In this document: one piece after another, positions 52,704 through 61,627 of the stretch
Numbering within the stretch: position 1 is the stretch's first letter
Layout of the letters: the number at the start of each line of letters is the position of its first letter
Source of the DNA: Verrucomicrobiota bacterium
GTDB lineage: Bacteria > Verrucomicrobiota > Verrucomicrobiia > Chthoniobacterales > Terrimicrobiaceae
Reading direction: 5' to 3'
Length of the DNA stretch: 61,882 bases
Assembly (NCBI GenBank): GCA_018970255.1
Contig: JAGWWS010000016.1
Span: 1 to 61,882, forward strand
Made by a program: the position numbers and the translations under genes
The notes under the pieces: model-generated
What the model saw: only the letters and a program-made list of their open reading frames with translations
Databases searched by the model: none
What the model was told of the DNA's origin: nothing

Positions 52704-53612
52704 ATGGTCACCCGCGAATCGATTTGCCCCGGCGGGCCAGAATTTTCACGCCTCGCCTACGGCACTTGGCGGATTCTTGATTCCAAGCCCACTCCCGCCG
52801 AAATCCTCGACCGCCTGAAAACCAGCGCCGATTGCGGCATCACCACAATCGACACCGCGGAAATTTACGGCCTCTACCAAGTCGAGGAATCTCTCGGTGC
52901 CGCCCTCCGCATCGAGCCAGCTTTTCGAAACCGCATCGAAATCGTCTCAAAATGCGGCATCCAATTCCCCTGCCCCGCCCACCCCGGGCGCCGCAACGCG
53001 CACTACGACGCCACCGCCGCCAACATCATCTCCGCCGCCGAAAAATCCCTGCGCCTCCTCGGCACAGACCGCCTCGACCTCTTTCTCATCCACCGCCCCG
53101 ACTGGCTCACCTCCGCCGATGAAACAGCTGAAGCGCTGAACAAGCTCCTTCGCGATGGAAAAATCCTCGCCGCCGGCGTTTCGAATTTCACCGTCCATCA
53201 ATTCGAACTTTTAAATTCGCGCATGGACCGCCCCCTCGCCACGAACCAAATCGAATTCAGCCTGCTCCACATGAATGCCATGGAAGACGGCATCCTCGAC
53301 CAATGCCAGCGCCTCCGCATCCTTCCCATGGCATGGTCCCCATTCGCGGGCGGACAACTCTTCTCAACAGAAAACCCCGCCTCCGACAGAATCCGCGCCG
53401 CGGCGGCCGAAATCTCGGTGCGCCACGGCGGGGCCACGCTCGAGCAACTCGCCCTCGCCTGGATCATGGCCCATCCGTCGCGCCCGATCCCGGTGCTTGG
53501 CACCAATCAGCCCGACCGAATCCGGGCCGCTGCAAAAGCCGCCTCAATCAGGATAGACCGCCAAGACTGGTTCGCCCTCTGGACAGCCGCCAAGGGCCAC
53601 CGGATTCCGTAG
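52704..53612 (+). CDS. Aldo/keto reductase
   Basis: A 302-aa TIM-barrel NAD(P)H-dependent oxidoreductase. The catalytic tetrad is present: Asp50 and Tyr55 (TIDTAEIYG), Lys83 (IVSKCGI) and His130 (LFLIHRPDW). The cofactor end contains VLGTNQPDRIRAAAKA. It most resembles YdhF-type aldo/keto reductases; the substrate is unknown. It follows cysI by 54 bases on the same strand. Confidence 0.94.
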   Translation: MVTRESICPGGPEFSRLAYGTWRILDSKPTPAEILDRLKTSADCGITTIDTAEIYGLYQVEESLGAALRIEPAFRNRIEIVSKCGIQFPCPAHPGRRNAHYDATAANIISAAEKSLRLLGTDRLDLFLIHRPDWLTSADETAEALNKLLRDGKILAAGVSNFTVHQFELLNSRMDRPLATNQIEFSLLHMNAMEDGILDQCQRLRILPMAWSPFAGGQLFSTENPASDRIRAAAAEISVRHGGATLEQLALAWIMAHPSRPIPVLGTNQPDRIRAAAKAASIRIDRQDWFALWTAAKGHRIP

Positions 53613-53717
53613 TGGATTGCTGAAAGAATCTCACCGCATGGTTGGATTTTCTTGATCCTCAAAGGAGGGCACGCGCCTTCGCCATGTCCATATCTTCCAC
53701 AGCAACAAAATTTGGGA

Positions 53718-54329
53718 TTACTCGCGCGCTTTTTGTGAAATCGCAGCGAGTTCGTCTGGAGTGAGTGGACGGGGAACGAATTTGAAGGAGCTGAGGAGTT
53801 TTTCGGCCATCGATTGGGTCTCCGCCGTCGTTTCGGGATTCAGATTTTGGTAGGCGGCATGAAGGATTCCCTCACCCGCGACACGGGCAGTGAGGCGCAG
53901 TTCCATTTTTTCCGGTCCGGAGTCGTCCAAGACAGTTGTAGCAGACAAACAGTCAGTTCCATCGCAGCGGATGTTCTCGAAATTGTTGAAGTCAATTTGT
54001 TTGCCGAATGCTTTCGTCATATGGCGCGACTCTGTCCGGAAAAATTCCTCCAACTTTTCCGCCTCGTTCATCTGAGGGAAGTCCGATGGAAGTTCCGAGG
54101 GGGGCAGGAAATTGATCTGAAGCGGGTTTCCCAAGTATTGGAAGCGATCGAGTGAGTCGCGGCCGAGCGCGTTTGGAACAAAGTAGGTTCCATAGGTGTC
54201 AGGTCCGCCAACACCCGGCAAAAACACGAGCAACCCGCCTTTTCGAACGATCGCCACCTGTTCTTGAGCGAGGGCTGGTGCCATGCAAAAAAAGACTGCA
54301 AGAAGCTTAAGGAGGACAAGTTTCAGCAT
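53718..54329 (-). CDS. Exported protein of unknown function downstream of cstA
   Basis: A 203-aa protein with a signal peptide (LKLVLLKLLAVFFCMAPALA) and a soluble part without recognised domain. Two cysteines (IRCDGTDCLS) could form a disulfide. It lies six bases after the cstA stop and is probably cotranscribed. Base composition is somewhat less GC-rich than in the housekeeping genes. Function unknown. Confidence 0.8.
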   Translation of the reverse strand: MLKLVLLKLLAVFFCMAPALAQEQVAIVRKGGLLVFLPGVGGPDTYGTYFVPNALGRDSLDRFQYLGNPLQINFLPPSELPSDFPQMNEAEKLEEFFRTESRHMTKAFGKQIDFNNFENIRCDGTDCLSATTVLDDSGPEKMELRLTARVAGEGILHAAYQNLNPETTAETQSMAEKLLSSFKFVPRPLTPDELAAISQKARE

Positions 54330-54335
54330 GGTAAT

Positions 54336-56180
54336 TCAGGCTCTTGAAATCCGCGGCGGGGCGAGGAGCAGTCGGGTTCCGATGAATGCGGTGGCGGCTC
54401 CGAGGAGAATCAAAACAGCGCAGGCGGAGACGAGCGGCCAGTTTGAGTTCGCCAGATTTTTCATCAGGGCGAGACCGGTGGAGGCAAAGGTCGTTGCAAA
54501 CATCAGCACTGCGGGAATCAAAACGAATGCGGAGCGGCGGCCGTGATCGCGCAGCCAGACGGCGGCGACCAGCAAGGCCATCGCGCCCATCATCTGGTTC
54601 GCGGAACCGAAGACCTGCCACAGGACCGGTAGCGTGTTGCTGCGGGAGAGCAGGAACATGATTCCCGCGCAGAGGAGCGTGTTGAACCAAACACTGCGCA
54701 GGAACGCGGGCGGGTTTTTGAAAATGAACCGCCACACTTCCTCAAGCAGATAGCGGTTCAAACGCACCGCCACATCGAGCGTGGTCACGACAAAACCTTC
54801 CAGAAGCAGGATGCCCAGAACGGTTCCGGTCCAGACAGGAAGGCCGAAAGCGAGATTCACCAAACTCCCGGTGGCGAGCGACACGGCGAGCACCGGGTTT
54901 TTTTCCGTGTAGGTGATGTTCAGATAGTTTTTCCAATCGAGCCCGATCAGCAGGGTGAGAATGATCGAAACCGCGAGAAGCGACTCGAGAAGCATGGAGT
55001 TGTAGCCGACTTTGCCCGCGTGCCGCTCGGAGGAAAGTTGGCGGGCCGTGGTGCCGCTCGAGACGAGGCAATGAAACCCGCTGATCGCACCGCAGGACAA
55101 GGTGATGAAAAGCATCGGCCAGAGGATGCCGACATATTGCAGGCCGGTTTCCAGATTCCATGCCGGAATGACCTCCGCGACGCCTTGCGGGGCGGCGGGG
55201 ATTTCCGCGAACCGTCCCGTCACTCCGGCGATGATCACTCCAGCCACGATGGCGAGCAGGCCGGCGTAGAGGATTTGAACATTCACAAAATCCCGCGGCA
55301 TCAGGAGGAGCCAGACCGGAACGGCGGAGGCGAGAATCACATAAAAAGTCATGAGGAATCGCCACACATCGGGGCTGACCACCACAGGAAACCAAACTCC
55401 CAGCACGACGGATGCAGCACAAAGAACGGCGGCGATCGCGTAGTTCATCCAGGCCGGGGTCCGCAGCCGGTAAATGAGGAGGCCCAACAAGGGCGCGCAA
55501 AGGGTGATGAACAAAACGCTCGTGGAGGCGATGCCGCCGATGCGGGCCATCACGACGGGTTGGCCATCACGCATAACGGCGGCCGTGGGAAGACCCTCAT
55601 CATGATGGAACGGATGCATTCCCATGCTGTCGGCGGGCTTTTCCATCGCCACCTGAATGTCCTCGGCCGAGGTCGCCTTCATTCCGAGTTTCTCGGCGGG
55701 ATACATGCTCGTGAGGGCCGTGACGCTGAGATTGAGGAAGGTCGCTGTGATCATGAAGAGCCCGATCACCAAAAAGCTCACGATGCAGACATAACCGAGC
55801 GGACCGAGATACTGGCGGGCGATGTCGGCAACCGATCGCCCCTCTTCACGGGTGGAAATGAAAAGTGTGACCATGTCATGCACGCCGCCGAGGAGAATCG
55901 CGCCGATCACCACCCAGAGCAGCGCGGGGAGATAGCCGTAAACCATCGCCAGGGTCGGACCAACGATCGGCCCCGCGCCGGCGATGGCGGCGAAATGGTG
56001 TGCGAAGAGCACATACACTTTTGCCGGCACGAAATCCTTGCCGTCGTTTTTCCGGATGGCAGGCGTTTCGCGCGTTTCATCGATTCCGAGGGATCGGGCC
56101 ACGAATCCGCGGTAGAAGCGGATGCCGATCCAATAGCAGATCAGCGCGCCGCAAATGATTCCGAGGAGGAGGAGTCCCAT
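54336..56180 (-). CDS. cstA: Carbon starvation protein CstA-type peptide/pyruvate transporter
   Basis: A 614-aa inner-membrane protein with about 15-16 helices. CstA family features: FVPAKVYVLFAHHFAAIAGAGPIVGPTLAMVYGYLPALLWVVIGAILLGGVHDM at the start, GFHCLVSSGTTARQLSSE in the middle, and LWQVFGSANQMMGAMALL near the end. Family members take up peptides or pyruvate. The ATG at 56180 follows the pyrophosphatase stop by 24 bases, so the three genes 57851-53718 probably form one transcript. Confidence 0.94.
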   Translation of the reverse strand: MGLLLLGIICGALICYWIGIRFYRGFVARSLGIDETRETPAIRKNDGKDFVPAKVYVLFAHHFAAIAGAGPIVGPTLAMVYGYLPALLWVVIGAILLGGVHDMVTLFISTREEGRSVADIARQYLGPLGYVCIVSFLVIGLFMITATFLNLSVTALTSMYPAEKLGMKATSAEDIQVAMEKPADSMGMHPFHHDEGLPTAAVMRDGQPVVMARIGGIASTSVLFITLCAPLLGLLIYRLRTPAWMNYAIAAVLCAASVVLGVWFPVVVSPDVWRFLMTFYVILASAVPVWLLLMPRDFVNVQILYAGLLAIVAGVIIAGVTGRFAEIPAAPQGVAEVIPAWNLETGLQYVGILWPMLFITLSCGAISGFHCLVSSGTTARQLSSERHAGKVGYNSMLLESLLAVSIILTLLIGLDWKNYLNITYTEKNPVLAVSLATGSLVNLAFGLPVWTGTVLGILLLEGFVVTTLDVAVRLNRYLLEEVWRFIFKNPPAFLRSVWFNTLLCAGIMFLLSRSNTLPVLWQVFGSANQMMGAMALLVAAVWLRDHGRRSAFVLIPAVLMFATTFASTGLALMKNLANSNWPLVSACAVLILLGAATAFIGTRLLLAPPRISRA

Positions 56181-56204
56181 GGGGTGGAGAGATGGGAGGA
56201 GCCG

Positions 56205-57851
56205 TCAGGCCATTCGGGAGAGAAGGGCCGTGAGATAGGGAAGGAGTTGTTTCTTTCTCGAGACGATGCCGTCGAGGCGCCAGATCCAGGCGCCCTCCTC
56301 CGGAAAATCGATGAGGCGGGTGAAACTCTCCGAACCTCGAATCAGAAGGAGCGAGTTTTGCGTGTTCACATCCGTGATGAGCAAAGTGGAGAAGAGATAG
56401 CCGTGCGAGGCGCGGTATTTTTCCAACTCCGCCAGCAGGGCCTCGCGCTGTTTTTCGAACGAGGCGAAACTGATCTCCTCGATTTGCGAGACGCTGAATT
56501 TCACGCCCTGCTCCTCGTATTCCTTGCAGTCCGCCGTAACGACATCCTTGGTGGAGAGTGTGAGGAGCGGCGAGCCGACGCTGAAAATTTCCGAAGCGAG
56601 ATCGGCCGGATTGATGTCGCTGATTTTCGAAAGCTCGGTCATGGCGGCGCGGTCGTTCTCAGTGGTGGTGGGCGAAGTAAGATTGAGCGTGTCGGAAATG
56701 AGGCCGCACATGAGCAGGCCGGCGACCGGTTTGGGAATCGGGAGACGGGCCTGCAGGAAACACTCGGCGACAATCGTGCTCGTGGAACCGACGGGGCGGT
56801 TCATGAACAGGATCGGCTGTTGCGTGGGGGCGACGCCGATGCGGTGGTGGTCGAGGATTTCGACAATCGGGATTTCCTCGGCACCCGCGACGGCCTGGGT
56901 GAGTTCGTTGTGGTCCACCAGAATGAGCTGGCGGGGGACGGGTTTGAGCAGATCGCTCTTCGAGATGATCCCCTGCAGGCGCCCTTGTGCCCCGATGACG
57001 GGGAATGCGAACTGCGACCGCAAGGCGATGTCCATGCGTGTCTGGCGAAGGGTCGCCTCCGGTGTGAGACGGATGAAGTCGGGTGAGAGCATCTGGCCGG
57101 CGGTGACGGCCGCGCGAGAGAGCAGCACCGTGGTGGCGGTATCGTGCGGCGAGGAGAGGAGTGTGACGCCGTGCTCCTGCGCCAAAGCAACGATGCGGTC
57201 CGGCGGGGAGAAATTGTTCGTGATGATGACTGCGGGAACGCCGGCGAGGATCGAGAGTTCCTGGATATTCCAGCGATCGCCGACGATGAGAATGGTGGAT
57301 GGCAGGTCGAGCTGCTCGAGGCGTTTCTTGAACGAATCGGTGAGCATCGCCGCAACGACGAGGATGCGCGGTTTGATTTCGGCATCCTCCTTGCCGGTGA
57401 TGACCATGCCGCGGATGGCGTCGCGGATGTGGGAAATGGATGCCTCGACGATGCGGCTCGAGGAAAGACTTTCGAGCGGCGGGAAGAGGTATTTGCCGAG
57501 TTTGAAAGCGGAAAGCAGGCCGATGCAGGCACGACTGTCATCAACCACTGGAAGGCCGCGGAACTTGGCTTCGCCGAAGCGAGTCATCGCTTGATAAATC
57601 GGAGCGTTGCGATGGATGCTGACGACATTGCGTTCCATCACATCCTCGACGCGCGGGTAGACATCGGGGACGAACACGGGCGCTTCGACTCCGAATTTTT
57701 GGAGGGCAAAGTCGATGCGCTCGTTCGTGTTGCCACAGCGCGCGGCAAAAACATTTTGCATGCCGGTGGCGCGCTTGAATTCCGCGTAGCCGATCGCCGA
57801 GACGATGGCATCCATGTCCGGATTGCGGTGGCCGATGACGAGCGTTTTCAT
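56205..57851 (-). CDS. ppaC: Manganese-dependent inorganic pyrophosphatase with CBS and DRTGG domains
   Basis: A 548-aa family II pyrophosphatase with an inserted regulatory unit. The N-terminal DHH motif is GHRNPDMDAIVSAIGY (metal ligands His8, Asp12, Asp14). Two CBS motifs bracket a DRTGG-like domain (about residues 70-300). The DHH/DHHA2 catalytic part resumes with LVDHNELTQAV and VEILDHHRIG, ending in a substrate-binding C-terminus. CBS-containing forms are regulated by adenine nucleotides. ATG 57851 is chosen since MKTLVIGHRNPD is the standard start. Confidence 0.94.
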   Translation of the reverse strand: MKTLVIGHRNPDMDAIVSAIGYAEFKRATGMQNVFAARCGNTNERIDFALQKFGVEAPVFVPDVYPRVEDVMERNVVSIHRNAPIYQAMTRFGEAKFRGLPVVDDSRACIGLLSAFKLGKYLFPPLESLSSSRIVEASISHIRDAIRGMVITGKEDAEIKPRILVVAAMLTDSFKKRLEQLDLPSTILIVGDRWNIQELSILAGVPAVIITNNFSPPDRIVALAQEHGVTLLSSPHDTATTVLLSRAAVTAGQMLSPDFIRLTPEATLRQTRMDIALRSQFAFPVIGAQGRLQGIISKSDLLKPVPRQLILVDHNELTQAVAGAEEIPIVEILDHHRIGVAPTQQPILFMNRPVGSTSTIVAECFLQARLPIPKPVAGLLMCGLISDTLNLTSPTTTENDRAAMTELSKISDINPADLASEIFSVGSPLLTLSTKDVVTADCKEYEEQGVKFSVSQIEEISFASFEKQREALLAELEKYRASHGYLFSTLLITDVNTQNSLLLIRGSESFTRLIDFPEEGAWIWRLDGIVSRKKQLLPYLTALLSRMA

Positions 57852-57924
57852 TGCTGTGGGAGAAGACTTAACCACATGCGAGGCCAGTCGCACAGAGGTT
57901 TGAGGACCGGCGGGCGATTGCGGG

Positions 57925-58935
57925 TCAAGGCGCCGCGGGCTTGGCGGGTTTTTTGTTTTTTTCGCGGTATTGGATGTAGGAGGAGCGCGCGGCGAGGTAG
58001 GGGTCTATCGAGTCCTTCGTCGCGGCATCGTAGACTTCGAGACGGGTGTGGGCGGTGTTCACGGAATTCGGCGTCGTGATGGGCAGGGCGATCGCGGGGG
58101 CCCCGACGGCGATTCCGACCCAAGTGACGGGATTCAGGGCGACATCGCCAGCAAAGCCGACGGTATCGCGAGCGGTGCGCGGGCCAACCACAGGCAGGAC
58201 GACATAAGGTCCGTGCGGGACGCCCCATTTTCCGAGAGTTTGCCCGGTATCTGTCGACGGGACATTCGAGAGCGAAGGGAAACGGTCCGAGACTTTCATG
58301 ATGCCGCCCACCCCGGCCGTTGAGTTCAGAAGGAATTTGCGGGTTTCGAGGTCGGCGTTTTTAAAGTCGCCCTGAAGCAGATTGTTGGTGAGGCGAACGG
58401 GATATTCGGCGTTGTTGTAAACATTGCCGATGGCCTTGCGCACGGGCTTCGGAAAGATGGTGGTGTAAGCCTTCGAAACCGGGCGAGCGATGTAATTGTA
58501 GAGTTGGTGGTTCAACCAAAAGAACCCGCGATTCACTGGTTCAATGGGGTCGGCAACGGTGGGAATGTTGCCATATTCATCGAGGTCGTCGAATTCCTCA
58601 TCGCCGGCGGGAGCCTTCGGCTGAGGCGCGGCTTTCTTGGTGATCTGGATGGTGGGAGTGGTCGCCGGCTTCGGCGTGGGCTTGGCTTTCGGAGGCTTCG
58701 GCTCGCGGGATTTTTTCTCCTTTGGCGGCTTGGGTGCCTTTTTCGGCTTTTGAGTCTGCTCCTGCGTGGCGAGGTAGAAGGTTTCGTCGGAATTTTTCGG
58801 AAGTTTTCCTCCGCGAATCTCCACGGGCTCGAAACCTTCCGTTGTATAAACCATGATTCGCGATTGCGCGGAGGCAAGCGGAGTCAGCACCAGTGCGGCC
58901 GCGAGAGCCGGGATGGTTTTTTTGAGGGGAATCAT
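57925..58935 (-). CDS. mlaA: MlaA/VacJ-type outer-membrane lipid-transport protein with long Pro/Lys linker
   Basis: A 336-aa exported protein with a signal peptide (LKKTIPALAAALVLTPLASA). Unlike typical MlaA it has no lipobox cysteine at the signal end. A Pro/Lys-rich spacer follows (about residues 60-112, KKAPKPPKEKKSREPKPPK region), then the MlaA domain: DPIEPVNRGFFWLNHQLYNYIARPVSKAY, NNAEYPVRLTNNLLQGDF, GKWGVPHGPYVVLPVVGPRTARD. MlaA takes mislocalised phospholipids from the outer membrane to MlaC. Its ATG overlaps the mlaC stop by ATGA. Confidence 0.93.
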   Translation of the reverse strand: MIPLKKTIPALAAALVLTPLASAQSRIMVYTTEGFEPVEIRGGKLPKNSDETFYLATQEQTQKPKKAPKPPKEKKSREPKPPKAKPTPKPATTPTIQITKKAAPQPKAPAGDEEFDDLDEYGNIPTVADPIEPVNRGFFWLNHQLYNYIARPVSKAYTTIFPKPVRKAIGNVYNNAEYPVRLTNNLLQGDFKNADLETRKFLLNSTAGVGGIMKVSDRFPSLSNVPSTDTGQTLGKWGVPHGPYVVLPVVGPRTARDTVGFAGDVALNPVTWVGIAVGAPAIALPITTPNSVNTAHTRLEVYDAATKDSIDPYLAARSSYIQYREKNKKPAKPAAP

Positions 58936-59519
58936 GGATTGCGGGCAGCGAGGGATTTCTGGAGGGACGAGATTACGGCCGCGGCTCCGCCGGACTTGAA
59001 CTGGGTGTCGAGCTGGGTGCGGTAGTTGGCAATCATGCTGACGCCTTCGATGACGATGTCGGTGATGCGCCATGGCGCGCCCTCCTTCGACTCGAGGCGG
59101 TAAACAACGCCGTATTTGCTGCCCTTGTAAGTCGTGGTGGTATTGACCTCCACACGGCCGGGCTCCGGCGATGTGGCTGACCGGTAGTCGATCTCGGGCA
59201 GTTCGCCGGGAGTGAAGCGGTTCGAGTAGGTGCGAATGATGAGCTTGGTGAAGAGGCGGACCGCTTCTTCGCGCTCAGGGGCCGTGAATTGGCGCCACCC
59301 AGGGCCGACCGCGCGGCGCGTCATGGCATCGAAGCTGATGACATTCAGCAGAACCGGTGTGATTTTTTTCTCGAGAGTGAGGGAGTCAGGCGAGGCTTTC
59401 GCAATCGCCACCACGCGGTCGACGGATTGTTTGAGGAAATTCTCGGCTTCAGCCGTTGATGCGAGTGCCGGCTGGAATGCCGCGGCGAGCGCCAACACGA
59501 TGAGGGGAAGTGTTTTCAC
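58932..59519 (-). CDS. mlaC: Phospholipid shuttle protein MlaC
   Basis: A 195-aa periplasmic protein with a signal peptide (KTLPLIVLALAAAFQPALA) and an MlaC/Ttg2D domain: AENFLKQSVDRVVAIAKAS, RRAVGPGWRQFTAPEREEAVRLFTKLIIRTYSNRF, and WRITDIVIEGVSMIANYRTQL. It carries phospholipid between the outer-membrane MlaA and inner-membrane MlaEFD. Start and stop both overlap neighbours by four bases. Confidence 0.95.
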   Translation of the reverse strand: MKTLPLIVLALAAAFQPALASTAEAENFLKQSVDRVVAIAKASPDSLTLEKKITPVLLNVISFDAMTRRAVGPGWRQFTAPEREEAVRLFTKLIIRTYSNRFTPGELPEIDYRSATSPEPGRVEVNTTTTYKGSKYGVVYRLESKEGAPWRITDIVIEGVSMIANYRTQLDTQFKSGGAAAVISSLQKSLAARNP

Positions 59520-60007
59520 TGGGACAATTTGTCAGTTTGATCCTTCGTTTCGGCGTCTTTGTCAACCGCGCCGAATGCCATTTTTCCGATGAGCGATTCC
59601 AAGTCGACGGCCGACTCGGTCATGGTGATGCGGGCGCCGGGCGCGAGGTATTCCTCTTCGGCGCCGGGGGCGAGGGCGATGAATTTGTCGCCGATCAGGC
59701 CGCTGGTTTTGATCGAGGCCATGGTGTCCGAGGGCAGTCGGAGATCAGAAAGGATGCGGAGCGTGGCAATGGCGCTGTAGTCCGAGGGGTCCATGCGGAT
59801 GGACTCGACCGTGCCCACAGAGACGCCCGAGAGGAGGACGCTGCTGCCGGCGTGCAGGCCGCCGGCGTTCGCGAAGCGCGCCTCGATCGAATAGGTGTCG
59901 CCACCAACGAGCGAGCCGGAGCCGACCTTCAGCGTGAGCCATGCCAGGGCGGCAAGGGCGAGGATGACGAACAGGCCGACGAGGAATTCGACTTTGAGTT
60001 TTTTCAT
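59516..60007 (-). CDS. mlaD: MCE-domain substrate-binding protein MlaD
   Basis: A 163-aa protein with one N-terminal transmembrane helix (FLVGLFVILALAALAWLTL) and one MCE domain (SIEARFANAGGLHAGSSVLLSGVSVGTVESIRMDP). MlaD forms a hexameric ring on the MlaFE transporter. The length is close to that of E. coli MlaD. It overlaps mlaF and mlaC by four bases each. Confidence 0.95.
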   Translation of the reverse strand: MKKLKVEFLVGLFVILALAALAWLTLKVGSGSLVGGDTYSIEARFANAGGLHAGSSVLLSGVSVGTVESIRMDPSDYSAIATLRILSDLRLPSDTMASIKTSGLIGDKFIALAPGAEEEYLAPGARITMTESAVDLESLIGKMAFGAVDKDAETKDQTDKLSQ

Positions 60008-60798
60008 GCGGGTTGGAGCGGTTCGCTGCGGATGGCGGAGAGGGACTCGCCGAGCGCCTGGACGCTGTCGCGGAACATGGCGACTGTCGGGTTGGTTGAG
60101 GAGGAGAATTCGGCGGGGGTTCCCTGGAATGCAATGCGCCCGCCTTCCAGGAGCGCCACGCGGTCGCTGGCGGCGAGCGCCTCGGGGACATCGTGTGTGA
60201 CCACGAGGGCGGTGAACCCAAAGCGACGCTGGTATTTTGCGATCATGGCGAAAACGGCGTTGCGCCGCAGGGGGTCGAGGCCGGCCGTGGGTTCATCGAA
60301 GAGGACGAGTTCCGGTTGTGCAACGATGGCGCGTGCGAGGGCAAGGCGCTTCTGCATACCTCCCGAAAGCTGGCCAGGGTAGTGTTCTGCAAATTCCTCG
60401 ATGTCGAGGCGGCGCAGCGCGGAGAGGCTGCGTTCGCGGACCTCGCGCGCGGGCAACCGTGTGGTTTGTTCGAGCGGGAGGGCGACATTTTCGAGCGCGG
60501 TGAGGGAGTCAAAGAGGGCGTTGCTTTGGAAAAGAAATCCGCATCGGCTTCGGAAGTCGGCGCGGGCGGCGGGATCGCAGAGCGGACGGCCTTCGAACGA
60601 AACAAGGCCCGCATTGGGCTCGAGAATCCCGGCGATGCATTTCAGGAGGACCGACTTCCCGGCGCCGCTGGGACCGAGGACCGTGGAAATGCTGCCGCGC
60701 GGCACGCGCAGGTCCACGCCACGGAGCACTTCGCGGGCTTGGAATTTTTTTTCGAGGCCCTCGACGCAAAGGATTTCCTGTGACGGGGTGGATTCCAT
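60004..60798 (-). CDS. mlaF: Phospholipid ABC transporter ATPase MlaF
   Basis: A 264-aa ATPase with Walker A GPSGAGKSVLLK, Q-loop FLFQSNALFDSLTALENV, signature LSGGMQKRLALARAI, Walker B LVLFDEPTAGLDP and switch His in VVTHDVPEA. These fit the MlaF/Ttg2A group. The stop overlaps mlaD; the start abuts the mlaE stop (60798/60799). Confidence 0.96.
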   Translation of the reverse strand: MESTPSQEILCVEGLEKKFQAREVLRGVDLRVPRGSISTVLGPSGAGKSVLLKCIAGILEPNAGLVSFEGRPLCDPAARADFRSRCGFLFQSNALFDSLTALENVALPLEQTTRLPAREVRERSLSALRRLDIEEFAEHYPGQLSGGMQKRLALARAIVAQPELVLFDEPTAGLDPLRRNAVFAMIAKYQRRFGFTALVVTHDVPEALAASDRVALLEGGRIAFQGTPAEFSSSTNPTVAMFRDSVQALGESLSAIRSEPLQPA

Positions 60799-61587
60799 TT
60801 AGACGAAGAAGGAACTGATCGCGTAATCGGCGACCAGCACGGCGATGGATGAAAAAACGACGGCGCGCGTGGTGGAAGCGCTCACGGCGCGGGCGCCGGC
60901 CGAGGAGGAGTTGCGGTCCGCGTGGAATCCCATGTAGGCGCAGATCGAGGTCGTGAGCAGGCCGAATGTCGCGGCTTTCGAAAAACATTCGCGCAAGTCG
61001 CGGTATTCCACGGCGCGTTCGACGGCGGACCAATAAACCCCGGGGTCCACCCCGAGCAGGAGCGAACCGGAGAGGCTTCCGCCCCAAAGGCCGACCACGA
61101 CAAAAAGCGCGGCCTGCGCGGGGAAAACGATGAGCGCCGCGACCAGCCGCGGGGCAACCAGGTAGCCGAGGCTGTTGACGCCCATGGTTTCCAGCGCGGC
61201 GATTTGCTCGGTGTTGCGCTGGATGCCGAGTTCCGCGGCCAGCGCCGAGCCTGCCTGGCCGACCAGCATCAAGGCGGCGAGGACCGGCGCCATTTCACGG
61301 ACGAGCGAAAGCGAGACCAGCGTTCCCAGCAGCCCCTCGGAACCGAAGCGGCTCAGGACATGGTAACCCTGGAGCCCGAGGACGAGCCCCGTGAAAACGC
61401 CGACGATGGCAATGACCGGAAGGCAAACGGCGCCTTGTTCGTAAACCGCCCGGATGATGCGGCGGGGGAGCTTGCGCGTTTTCGGCAGCGCAGCCAGCGC
61501 CCGCGTAAAAAACACAGTGAAGTCGCCGGTGTCGCGGACGATTCCGAGGGTTGTGCGGCCAAGCGATTGCACCATCAGGATGTCCAT
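60799..61587 (-). CDS. mlaE: Phospholipid ABC transporter permease MlaE
   Basis: A 262-aa inner-membrane protein with about five helices of the MlaE/PF02405 family, containing VFTGLVLGLQGYHVLSRFGSEGLLGTLVSLSLVREMAPVLAALMLVGQAGSALAAELG with the conserved Glu-rich loop, and ALETMGVNSLGYLVAPRLVA. ATG 61587 is preferred; the frame is open upstream but overlaps the tail of the HlyD-like gene. It is the first of five mla genes in this order: E, F, D, C, A. Confidence 0.95.
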   Translation of the reverse strand: MDILMVQSLGRTTLGIVRDTGDFTVFFTRALAALPKTRKLPRRIIRAVYEQGAVCLPVIAIVGVFTGLVLGLQGYHVLSRFGSEGLLGTLVSLSLVREMAPVLAALMLVGQAGSALAAELGIQRNTEQIAALETMGVNSLGYLVAPRLVAALIVFPAQAALFVVVGLWGGSLSGSLLLGVDPGVYWSAVERAVEYRDLRECFSKAATFGLLTTSICAYMGFHADRNSSSAGARAVSASTTRAVVFSSIAVLVADYAISSFFV

Positions 61588-61627
61588 GCCAGAGATTCGC
61601 CAAGTTTTCAATCCGCGCGGGGCGCCT

